Source: DASTQL01 sp035761805 (GTDB taxonomy: Bacteria > Actinomycetota > Actinomycetes > Jiangellales > Jiangellaceae). From it: a DNA stretch of 7,447 nucleotides. The position numbers and the translations under genes are program-made. The notes under the pieces were generated by a model that made no database searches, was not told where the DNA came from, and worked only from the letters and a program-made list of their open reading frames with translations. The number at the start of each line of letters is the position of its first letter. Within the stretch, counting starts at the first letter, position 1. The DNA is taken from positions 1 to 7,447 of the forward strand of contig DASTQL010000155.1 of NCBI GenBank assembly GCA_035761805.1, written 5' to 3'. Positions 1-5,940 of the stretch are shown here, piece after piece.

Positions 1-1227
1 TCGGTCCCGCTGAGCGAGGCCTTCGCCGACGGGGTGACCACGCAGGGCGCCGACGTGGTGATGATCGGCCTGGCGTCAACCGACCAGCTCTACTTCGCCA
101 GCGGCCACCTGGGCCTGCCCGGGGCGATGTTCACCGCCAGCCACAACCCCGCCGCGTACAACGGGATCAAGCTCTGTCGGGCGGGGGCCGCCCCGGTGGC
201 GTCGGACACCGGCCTGGGGCGGCTGCGCGAGCTGGCCGAGGGGCCGCGGCTGCCCGCGGCCCCCGAGCCGGGGTCGATCAGCCGGCGGGACGTGCTCGCC
301 GACTACGCCGCCCACCTGCACTCCCTCGTCGAGCTGTCGACGGTCCGTCCGCTGACGGTCGTGGTCGACGCCGGCAACGGGATGGCCGGCCTCACCGTGC
401 CCGCGGTGCTGGAGGGGCTGCCGTTCACCGTAATCCCGCTCTACTTCGAGCTCGACGGGACCTTTCCCAACCACATGGCCAACCCGCTGGACCCCGCCAC
501 GCTGGTCGACCTGCAGGGCCAGGTCCGGGAGACCGGGGCCGACCTGGGACTGGCATTCGACGGGGACGCCGACCGGTGCTTCGTGGTGGACGAGAGGGGG
601 GAGCCGGTCTCGCCGTCGGCGCTGACCGCGCTCATCGCCGTGCGCGAGCTGGCTCGCCACCCGGGGAGCACGGTGATCCACAACCTGATCACGTCCCGGG
701 TCGTGCCCGAGGTGGTCCGGGCGCACGGGGGCACTCCCGTCCGGACCCGCGTGGGGCACTCGTTCATCAAGCAGGCCATGGCCGAGACCGGGGCCGTCTT
801 CGGGGGCGAGCACTCGGGGCACTTCTACTTCCAGGACTTCTGGCGGGCCGACTCGGGCATGCTCGCCGCCCTGCACACGCTGGCGGCGCTGGCCGCGGAG
901 CCCACGGGCACCAGGCTGTCCGAACTGGTCGGCGGCTACGCCCGCTACGCCGCCTCGGGGGAGGTCAACCTCCAGGTGACCGACAGCGCCGCCGCGCTGG
1001 CGCGCGTCCGTGCGGCCTGGGCCGGCCACGAGGGGGTCCGGCTGGACGACCTGGACGGGCTGACGGTCGAGCACGGCGGCTGGTGGTTCAACGTCCGCCC
1101 GTCCAACACCGAGCCGCTGCTGCGGCTCAACGTCGAGGCCGGCGATGCCGGCTCCATGGCCCGCCTGCGGGACGACGTCGTCGCGGTCGTGACCACCGAG
1201 GCCACCGAGACCGGGAGGACCGGATGA
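1..1227 (+). CDS. manB: Phosphomannomutase/phosphoglucomutase ManB, 5'-truncated by the window edge
   Basis: Cytoplasmic alpha-D-phosphohexomutase that interconverts mannose-6-phosphate and mannose-1-phosphate (often glucose phosphates too), supplying GDP-mannose for actinobacterial mannosylated glycolipids and glycoproteins. All four family signatures are visible: the phosphoserine loop TASHNP (133-150, Ser codon 139-141), the metal-binding loop DGDADR (559-576), the sugar-binding loop GGEHSGH (802-822) and the phosphate-binding loop RPSNTEP (1096-1116). The frame is open from base 1, and the first residues (SVPLSEAFADGV) already belong to domain 1, so the GTG at 34 is not the start. Against the family's usual ~450-460 residues, about 50 N-terminal residues lie upstream (inference). 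The stop TGA (1225-1227) overlaps the next start in ATGA, which suggests translational coupling. The choice between ManB and a pure phosphoglucomutase rests on the EHSGH loop and on the neighbourhood. Confidence 0.93.
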   Translation, partial: SVPLSEAFADGVTTQGADVVMIGLASTDQLYFASGHLGLPGAMFTASHNPAAYNGIKLCRAGAAPVASDTGLGRLRELAEGPRLPAAPEPGSISRRDVLADYAAHLHSLVELSTVRPLTVVVDAGNGMAGLTVPAVLEGLPFTVIPLYFELDGTFPNHMANPLDPATLVDLQGQVRETGADLGLAFDGDADRCFVVDERGEPVSPSALTALIAVRELARHPGSTVIHNLITSRVVPEVVRAHGGTPVRTRVGHSFIKQAMAETGAVFGGEHSGHFYFQDFWRADSGMLAALHTLAALAAEPTGTRLSELVGGYARYAASGEVNLQVTDSAAALARVRAAWAGHEGVRLDDLDGLTVEHGGWWFNVRPSNTEPLLRLNVEAGDAGSMARLRDDVVAVVTTEATETGRTG

Positions 1228-1403
1228 AGATCGACCCCGCCCTGCTGGAGATCCTGGCCTGCCCGCAGTGCCGGTCGCCGCTGCGGGTGGACGACCCGGC
1301 TGCCGAGCTCGTCTGCACGTCGGAGGAGTGCGGCCTGGCCTACCCCGTCCGCGACGACATCCCGGTGCTGCTGGTCGACGAGGCCCGCCGCCCGGGCGCC
1401 TGA
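1224..1403 (+). CDS. Trm112-like zinc-ribbon protein (UPF0434/YcaR family)
   Basis: Small 59-residue protein of the Trm112 family. Known members bind and stabilise or activate SAM-dependent methyltransferases acting on tRNA, rRNA or release factors; bacterial members are less well characterised. It opens with the typical LLEILACPQC, with Cys13 and Cys16 forming a CPxC knuckle. Cys31 and Cys36 are the second pair, followed by the family's closing stretch YPVRDDIPVLL (residues 40-50). Four cysteines fit a structural zinc site. The start is ATG at 1224, overlapping the manB stop, with a strong ribosome site GGGAGGA at 1213-1219 inside the manB 3' end. Length matches the family (~55-65 residues). 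A short Trm112-like gene directly after manB is a known actinobacterial arrangement. The methyltransferase partner cannot be deduced from this window. Confidence 0.87.
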   Translation: MKIDPALLEILACPQCRSPLRVDDPAAELVCTSEECGLAYPVRDDIPVLLVDEARRPGA

Positions 1404-1413
1404 CGGGAGCGGG

Positions 1414-2427
1414 ATGTTCGACGACGGCGTGCTGGACGACCCCTCGCGGCTCGCGGACATCGAGGAGCACCTCCGGCGGGTCGCGCGCTGGGGTGCGGAG
1501 GTGCGTCGGGCCGACGTGGCGGCAGCCGAGGCACTCTCCGCCCTGGACGCGCCTGACCGGCCGCGCGCGGTGGTCGCCGCGGGTGCTGACGGGCGGCTGT
1601 TCCGCGCCGTGCTCGAACCGGTGTGCCCGGTGCCCTTCGTGGCCTGGCCGCACCCCGGGCTGCCCGGTTGGGCCGGGCCACTCGACCTCGCCGTGGTGCT
1701 GTCCACCACCGGCGAGGGGGAGGACGAGCTGCAGGTGGTGGTCGAGGCGGTGCGCCGCGGGTGCGACCTGCTCGTGGCCACACCGGTCCCGTCGCCGCTG
1801 GCCGAGCAGGCGGGGTCCCGGTCGACCACCCTGGTGCCGGCCGGGACGACGGATCCGCTCGCCCTCTCCGTCCCGGTGCTGTGCGCCCTGCACCGGCTCG
1901 GCCTGGGACCGGAGGTGAGTGCCGCGCCGGTGGCCGACGCCCTGGACGAGGTCGCCCTCCGGTGCGGCCCGAGCAGTGGGCTCGAGGTGAACCCGGCGAA
2001 GGAGCTGGCGCTCGTGCTGGCCGATGCCGTACCGGTGGTCTGGGGCGGGTCGGTGCTCGCGGCGCGGGCGGCCCGCCGCGTGGCCGAGGAGCTGCGGGCC
2101 GCGAGCGGTCGGCCGGCGTTGGCCGGCGAGGAGGCGCAGATCGTCCCGATGCTGCGACGCGCACCGGAGGTCGACATCTTCGCCGACCCGTACGAGTCCG
2201 AGCCGACCACGCGCCCGGCCCTGGTGGTGCTCGACGACGGCGCGGAGTCCGCGTCCCTGCAGGCGTCGCACGAGCGCATCCTCGACGCAGCGGAGGTCCG
2301 GGGGGTCCGCGTCCACACGGTGACGGCGACCGACGGCCCGGACATCGGCCGGTTCGCCTCGCTGCTGGCGACGGGGCGATTCGCGGCCGCCTACCTGGCG
2401 CTCGGCCTCGGCCGCGCCGCGGGCTGA
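1414..2427 (+). CDS. SIS-domain protein related to bacterial phosphoglucose/phosphomannose isomerase, with degenerate active site
   Basis: 337 residues, related to the Rv3256c/TobH-like actinobacterial family and to the C-terminal domain of bifunctional PGI/PMI enzymes (bact-PGI_C). It has an N-terminal helical region (1-50), a first SIS-like Rossmann lobe (about 51-155) and a second lobe (about 190-330) beginning with the recognisable NPAKELAL (193-200) and VVWGGSVLAARAARR (208-222). DIFADPYE (254-261) is typical of actinobacterial members. The usual phosphosugar loops are altered: GADG (57-60) stands where GMGGS is expected, and LSTTGEGEDE (96-105) replaces SYSGNTEE. The protein ends at YLALGLGRAAG, without the C-terminal extension that carries the catalytic Lys in PGI/PMI, and Lys196 is its only lysine. 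I infer a non-standard or regulatory phosphosugar-binding role. The ATG start is preceded by GGGAG (1405-1409), 10 bases after the Trm112-like gene, so it is co-transcribed and probably coupled. Confidence 0.8.
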   Translation: MFDDGVLDDPSRLADIEEHLRRVARWGAEVRRADVAAAEALSALDAPDRPRAVVAAGADGRLFRAVLEPVCPVPFVAWPHPGLPGWAGPLDLAVVLSTTGEGEDELQVVVEAVRRGCDLLVATPVPSPLAEQAGSRSTTLVPAGTTDPLALSVPVLCALHRLGLGPEVSAAPVADALDEVALRCGPSSGLEVNPAKELALVLADAVPVVWGGSVLAARAARRVAEELRAASGRPALAGEEAQIVPMLRRAPEVDIFADPYESEPTTRPALVVLDDGAESASLQASHERILDAAEVRGVRVHTVTATDGPDIGRFASLLATGRFAAAYLALGLGRAAG

Positions 2428-2485
2428 GGGCCGGACCGGGGGTGCCACCGGCTACTCGCCACCCGTCGCCGTGCGTCATCATGGG

Positions 2486-2507
2486 CCGGCCCCCGGTACG
2501 GGGCCGG
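2486..2507 (+). terminator. GC-rich hairpin between the SIS gene and the CDF gene
   Basis: A perfect 8-bp inverted repeat, CCGGCCCC (2486-2493) and GGGGCCGG (2500-2507), with a 6-base loop. It lies 58 bases after the SIS stop and 5 bases before the CDF ribosome site GAAGGGA (2513-2519). No T-tract follows, as is common for actinobacterial hairpins. It could attenuate or terminate transcription of the manB operon. Being so close to the ribosome site, it could instead be a 5' leader structure of the CDF mRNA. The rest of the 99-base gap shows no clear promoter. Confidence 0.35.
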
Positions 2508-2526
2508 TGGACGAAGGGACCTGCCC

Positions 2527-3510
2527 ATGGCTGGCGACGGGGGCACGAAGGCGGTCGTCGCGGCGTTGCTGGCGAACATCGGCATCGCGATCACGAAGTT
2601 CGTCGCGTGGGCGCTCACGGGCGCGTCGTCGATGCTCGCCGAGGCGATCCACTCGGTCGCAGACTCGGGCAACCAGGTGCTGCTCCTCGTCGGTGGTCGC
2701 CGGGCCCAGCGGCAGGCCACCCAGGAGCACCCCTTCGGCTACGGGCGCACACGCTACGTCTACGCGTTCATCGTGGCCATCGTGCTCTTCACCGTCGGTG
2801 GGCTCTTCGCTCTCTACGAGGCGTTCCACAAGTACGAGGAGGTGCACGCGGGCGAGCCCAACCAGCTGCTGGAGAGCCGGTGGTGGTGGGTGCCCATCGT
2901 CGTGCTGCTCGCCGCGATCGTCATGGAGTCGTTCTCGTTCCGCACGGCGATCGTCGAGTCGAACAAGGTACGGGCGACGCAGTCCTGGGCACAGTTCGTC
3001 AGGAGGGCCAAGGCCCCCGAGCTGCCGGTCATCCTGCTCGAGGACCTCGGCGCGCTGGTCGGCCTCGTCCTGGCACTCGTCGGAGTGGGACTCACCCTGC
3101 TGACCGGCAACGGCTACTGGGACGTGGCAGGGACGGCCGCGATCGGCGTCCTCCTCGTGGTCATCGCGGTCATCCTGGCCCTGGAGATGTCGAGCCTGCT
3201 CATCGGCGAAGGAGCCGGGCGCAACGACGTGGACCGCATCGAGGCGGCGCTCGTCGCAGACCCGCGGGTGCGGCGGCTGATCCACATGAAGACGCTGTAC
3301 CTCGGGCCGGAGGAGCTGCTGGTTGCGGCCAAGCTCGACCTCGGGGAGAGCACGTCCGCCGAGGAGGTGGCCCAGGCGATCGACGCCGTCGAGCTGCAGG
3401 TGCGGCAGTCCGTGCCGGTGGCCCGGGTGATCTACCTGGAGCCGGACGTCTACCGCGCGGACTACCGGCCGGAGGAACGGCCGGCCCCGCCGGCGCCCGC
3501 CGGACACTGA
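2527..3510 (+). CDS. Cation diffusion facilitator transporter, ZnT9 (SLC30A9)-like subfamily
   Basis: 327-residue inner-membrane metal exporter of the CDF family, which moves Zn2+, Mn2+ or related divalent cations out of the cytoplasm, usually by proton antiport. Six hydrophobic segments are seen at about 10-30, 34-57, 78-98, 119-139, 168-192 and 198-222. A cytoplasmic C-terminal domain follows (about 230-308), beginning LLIGEGAGRNDVDRIEAAL. The TM2 motif AEAIHSVAD gives metal ligands His42 and Asp46. TM5 carries LLEDLGALVG, with Glu172-Asp173 where classical CDFs have HDxxD. LLEDxxAxxG, TGN..WD after TM5 and the HPFGYGR loop (68-74) are hallmarks of ZnT9-type members, so classical ZitB/FieF-like selectivity should not be assumed. 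There is no His-rich TM4-TM5 loop. The tail is Pro-rich (319-324). The ATG start is supported by GAAGGGA 7 bases upstream. A CDF gene between the man cluster and ahcY is, from memory, common in actinobacteria. The metal transported is unknown. Confidence 0.9.
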   Translation: MAGDGGTKAVVAALLANIGIAITKFVAWALTGASSMLAEAIHSVADSGNQVLLLVGGRRAQRQATQEHPFGYGRTRYVYAFIVAIVLFTVGGLFALYEAFHKYEEVHAGEPNQLLESRWWWVPIVVLLAAIVMESFSFRTAIVESNKVRATQSWAQFVRRAKAPELPVILLEDLGALVGLVLALVGVGLTLLTGNGYWDVAGTAAIGVLLVVIAVILALEMSSLLIGEGAGRNDVDRIEAALVADPRVRRLIHMKTLYLGPEELLVAAKLDLGESTSAEEVAQAIDAVELQVRQSVPVARVIYLEPDVYRADYRPEERPAPPAPAGH

Positions 3511-3520
3511 GCTCCGGCCC

Positions 3521-3551
3521 GCCCGGACCGATGCGTCGGTGGTGTCCGGGC
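3521..3551 (+). terminator. Hairpin after the CDF gene
   Basis: A perfect 8-bp inverted repeat, GCCCGGAC (3521-3528) and GTCCGGGC (3544-3551), encloses a 15-base loop. The loop has its own competing small stem, CCGA (3528-3531) with TCGG (3536-3539). It starts 11 bases after the CDF stop. There is no T-tract. It could be a factor-assisted or T-less terminator separating CDF from the caspase gene. Confidence 0.4.
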
Positions 3552-3579
3552 CTGACCGGTCGTACAGTCCTGGTAGGGC
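3552..3579 (+). promoter_or_regulatory. Candidate promoter of the caspase-Kelch gene
   Basis: CTGACC (3552-3557), close to the actinobacterial -35 TTGACn, is followed after 16 bases by TAGGGC (3574-3579), close to the TAnnnT -10 but lacking the final T. A better -10 match, TACAGT (3563-3568), lies nearby but has no good -35. Either would give a leader of roughly 30-40 bases before the ATG at 3613. The position after the CDF hairpin fits independent transcription. This is motif matching only. Confidence 0.25.
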
Positions 3580-3612
3580 ACGAGGCAACGATCGCCCGGG
3601 GGCGGGGTACCG

Positions 3613-5802
3613 ATGGCCGACGGCGGGGAGACGGGCGGGGGCGCCGCCGGAGGCGACGACGAGTGGCCTCGCCCGCGCCGTGCGCTCGTCGTGGCCACGG
3701 GTAGCTACGACGACCCCAAGCTGGCCCAGCTCCGGACACCTGGCACGGACGCGGAGCGGTTGGCGGCCGCGTTGTCCGATCCGGCCATCGGGGACTTCTC
3801 CGTGCGCACCCTGATCGACCGTCCCAGCTACGAGCTCGCCGCGGAGATCGAGGGCTTCTTCGGGGAGGCGCGCCGGGACGACGTCCTCCTGCTCCACATC
3901 GCCTGCCACGGCGTGAAGAGTCTGGGCGGCGAACTGCACTTCGCCACCCGGAACACCCTGCTCAACCGGCTGGCCGCGACGACCGTCTCGGCTCAGTTCG
4001 TCAACGACCAGATGAACAACAGCCGGAGCCGGCGGATCGTGCTGCTGCTGGACTGCTGCTACGCCGGCGCCTTCGAGCACGGACTGATCTCGCGCGGTAG
4101 TGGTGACCTGGGCCTGGCAGAGCGGCTGGGGGGCCAGGGTCGCGCCGTCATCACCGCGTCGAGCGCGCTTGAGTACGCGTTCGAGAACGGCGAGCTCGCC
4201 GAGGAGCCGGACGCGCGGGAGTCCCACTTCACGGGCGCGCTGGTCCGCGGACTCGAGACCGGAGAGGCCGACCGCGACCAGGACGGCTTGGTGTCGCTCG
4301 AGGAGCTGTACGACTACACCTACGAACAGGTCGTGACGCAGGGCAAGGGGCAGACACCGGGCAAGTGGGAGTTCGGCCTGCAAGGAACCCTGTACATCGC
4401 GCGCCGTCGCGTCCCCGTGACGCGAGCAGCGCCACTCGGGTCCGAGGTCGAGGACGCGCTCGCGCACCCACTGCCGGCTGTCCGTGCCAGCGTGGTCCCA
4501 CTGCTGGCGGCGATGGTGGTGGGCCGTCACCAGGGGCGTGCCCTGGCAGCGCGGCTGGCGTTGGAGCGGCTCCTGCAGGACGACAGTGCGACCGTTCGCG
4601 CTGCTGCTGCCACGGCGCTCCGGACGCCGCCGACCCAGCATGACGACGTGGAGGCTCCGCCGCCGGGTGCACCGGCTCCGTCGCCGGGTGCGCCGGCTCC
4701 GCCGCCAGGCCGGGCCAAGGTCCCTGGGTCGGCCCACGAGGCCGACTCGGTGCCGGCGCCGCCGGACACTCGCGAAGAGCTCCCGGCGACCGGCGGCACC
4801 GGTCCGGCCACCCGATCCCGTCGTCGATGGATGGTCCTGGGGGCGCTCCTGCTGGTCGCGGCGCTGGCGGCTGCTCTGGTGCTTTGGCCCGAGGGCGGGG
4901 GACCGCCCGCCACGGACGAGGACGCCGCGTCGCCCGAGACGACCGCCGGCCCGACCTGGGCCCCGCTGGCTCCTCCGGCCGGCTCGTTCCCGGACGCCCC
5001 CGGCGTGACCGCGCATCGAGGTGAGCTGTGGGTGGTGGGCGGCGGCGGCTCCGCCGAGTCACTCGCCTACAACCCGGACACGGAAAGCTGGCGCACGGCG
5101 CCCGCCCTGCCGCAGGCGGTGAGCCACGGTTCCCTGGTCAGCGACGGGACGTCGCTCCTGCTCATCGGTGGCCTCGACGGCGAGGACGAAGCCCTGCAGG
5201 TCGTGTACCGGCTGAGCGACGAGGGGACCGGCTGGCAGGAGGGCCCGTCGCTCCCGGAACCACGGTTCTCGGGGGCGGCGGCGTGGGACGGCGACCGGGT
5301 GGTGTTCGGTGGCGGTGCATCGGCGCTGACCGAGCGGGCCGCCGCCTCGGACATCTGGACCCTCCAGGGCGACGAGTGGGCGGAGGTCGCCCAGCTGGCC
5401 CAAGCCCGCGAGCACGTGGCCGCCGCGACCGACGGTGCCGGGAGGGTGTGGTTCCTCGGTGGTGTGGATGTGGCGTCCGAGCGGTTGTTCGCGGACGTGG
5501 ATCTGCTCGTCGGCTCGTCGGTCACGACGGGACCACCCCTCGCGGCGCCGCGACAGGGCGTGGCGGCGGTGTGGACGCCGGACATCGGCCCGTGCGCGAT
5601 GGGCGGCTCCACCGTCAGGCCGAACGTGCCCGCGGTCCGGGTCACGACGGTCGAGTGCCCGGACGCTGCCGACCGGCACCCGTGGCCGGCCCTTCCGGAG
5701 GCCACCTACAACGCCACCGGGGTGGTCCTCGACCAGACCGTGTACCTCCTGGGCGGCAGCACGGAGGACGGCCCGGCCGGGCTGCAGCTGGCTCTCCCCT
5801 GA
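3613..5802 (+). CDS. Membrane-anchored caspase-like protease with EF-hand loop and extracytoplasmic Kelch propeller
   Basis: 729-residue multidomain protein. Residues 22-265 are a peptidase C14 caspase-like domain of the type NCBI calls EACC1-associated. Catalytic His99 sits in HIACHG (codon 3907-3909) and catalytic Cys149 in LLLDCCYAGAF (codon 4057-4059). Asp147 matches the metacaspase S1-pocket Asp, suggesting cleavage after Arg/Lys (inference). Residues 220-231 form a complete EF-hand loop (DRDQDGLVSLEE). Residues 275-337 are a HEAT-like helical segment, and 345-367 a Pro-rich linker with a PPGAPAP repeat. A basic RSRRR (401-405) precedes one hydrophobic helix (406-425), so the positive-inside rule puts the protease in the cytoplasm and the C-terminus outside. 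From about 448 to the end are Kelch-type repeats with GG pairs (near 476, 519, 566, 616, 664, 714) and W/LP features, fitting a six-bladed propeller. No signal peptide is seen. The start is ATG at 3613 with a G-rich stretch (3598-3607) as a weak ribosome site. It probably acts as a sensor-protease for stress, conflict or cell-death signalling; its substrate is unknown. Confidence 0.87.
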   Translation: MADGGETGGGAAGGDDEWPRPRRALVVATGSYDDPKLAQLRTPGTDAERLAAALSDPAIGDFSVRTLIDRPSYELAAEIEGFFGEARRDDVLLLHIACHGVKSLGGELHFATRNTLLNRLAATTVSAQFVNDQMNNSRSRRIVLLLDCCYAGAFEHGLISRGSGDLGLAERLGGQGRAVITASSALEYAFENGELAEEPDARESHFTGALVRGLETGEADRDQDGLVSLEELYDYTYEQVVTQGKGQTPGKWEFGLQGTLYIARRRVPVTRAAPLGSEVEDALAHPLPAVRASVVPLLAAMVVGRHQGRALAARLALERLLQDDSATVRAAAATALRTPPTQHDDVEAPPPGAPAPSPGAPAPPPGRAKVPGSAHEADSVPAPPDTREELPATGGTGPATRSRRRWMVLGALLLVAALAAALVLWPEGGGPPATDEDAASPETTAGPTWAPLAPPAGSFPDAPGVTAHRGELWVVGGGGSAESLAYNPDTESWRTAPALPQAVSHGSLVSDGTSLLLIGGLDGEDEALQVVYRLSDEGTGWQEGPSLPEPRFSGAAAWDGDRVVFGGGASALTERAAASDIWTLQGDEWAEVAQLAQAREHVAAATDGAGRVWFLGGVDVASERLFADVDLLVGSSVTTGPPLAAPRQGVAAVWTPDIGPCAMGGSTVRPNVPAVRVTTVECPDAADRHPWPALPEATYNATGVVLDQTVYLLGGSTEDGPAGLQLALP
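4270..4305 (+). other. EF-hand calcium-binding loop inside the caspase domain
   Basis: Residues 220-231 of the caspase-Kelch protein match the 12-residue EF-hand loop at every ligand position: Asp220 (1), Asp222 (3), Asp224 (5), Gly225 (6), a hydrophobic residue at 8 (Val227), Ser228 (9) and Glu231 (12). Helix-forming sequence lies after it (LYDYTYEQV). It suggests calcium-regulated or calcium-stabilised protease activity. D-x-D-x-DG turns occur in many actinobacterial caspases, so this is probably a family trait. Confidence 0.7.
4660..4710 (+). repeat. 21-base tandem repeat coding a Pro-rich linker
   Basis: Two adjacent 21-base units (4660-4680 and 4681-4701) differ at only two positions, and the start of a third follows (4702-4710). 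They encode PPGAPAP and SPGAPAP, then PPG. The repeat lies in the flexible linker between the HEAT-like segment and the transmembrane helix. Copy number could vary between strains without frameshift, because the unit is a multiple of three. Confidence 0.75.
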
Positions 5803-5827
5803 CCGCTGCGCCCCCACCATGGCGGTC
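5801..5827 (+). terminator. Weak hairpin at the end of the caspase-Kelch gene
   Basis: GACCGC (5801-5806, overlapping the stop codon) is the exact inverse of GCGGTC (5822-5827), with a 15-base loop. There is no T-tract and the stem is only 6 bp, so a terminator role is doubtful. Confidence 0.2.
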
Positions 5828-5837
5828 GGAGCCCAGG

Positions 5838-5843
5838 TACACT
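5838..5843 (+). promoter_or_regulatory. Candidate -10 element for ahcY
   Basis: TACACT matches the actinobacterial -10 consensus TAnnnT. It predicts transcription starting near 5850, just before the potential leader structure at 5852 and about 115 bases before the ahcY ATG. No good -35 hexamer is found 16-18 bases upstream, so support is weak. Confidence 0.28.
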
Positions 5844-5851
5844 TCCTCCAT

Positions 5852-5940
5852 CCGGCGCAGGTGATGCCGCGGGCCCAGAGGGGCCGCGCCGGGGTCGCCA
5901 GGTCGTGCCCAGCCGACGGGCCCGACCGCCGCACGACCCC
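5852..5940 (+). promoter_or_regulatory. Potentially structured 5' leader of ahcY
   Basis: The 163-base gap before ahcY holds a cluster of exact complementary segments. CCGGCGC (5852-5858) pairs with GCGCCGG (5886-5892). Inside it, GGCCC (5872-5876) pairs with GGGCC (5881-5885) around an AGAG loop. Next, GGTCGTGC (5901-5908) pairs with GCACGACC (5931-5938). A competing pairing is GGGGTCG (5891-5897) with CGACCCC (5934-5940), which excludes the last stem and touches the first. Two alternative folds upstream of a SAH-degrading enzyme suggest a regulatory leader. I do not see the conserved core of the SAH riboswitch, and GC-rich DNA forms chance stems easily. Confidence 0.35.

Noticed and set aside
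34..36. GTG at 34 as the manB start
   Set aside because: The frame is open from base 1 and the residues before it match the family's domain 1. Starting here would remove a conserved N-terminal part, so the gene is cut by the window edge.
76..2448. 790-residue antisense open frame opposite manB and the SIS gene
   Set aside because: Composition is Arg/Gly/Pro-rich low-complexity typical of a GC-rich shadow frame, with no domain, and it spans three well-supported + strand genes.
1623..3704. 693-residue + strand open frame across SIS, CDF and the caspase start
   Set aside because: Arg/Gly/Pro-rich shadow in another frame that runs through the SIS and CDF genes.
2479..5016. 845-residue antisense open frame opposite CDF and the caspase gene
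   Set aside because: It is a mirror of codon bias in real genes; there are no recognisable motifs, and it overlaps conserved CDF and caspase motifs.
5771..5782. 12-base perfect palindrome near the end of the Kelch gene
   Set aside because: It has no loop room for a hairpin and lies in coding sequence made of Gly/Pro/Ala codons; chance palindromes are expected at this GC content.
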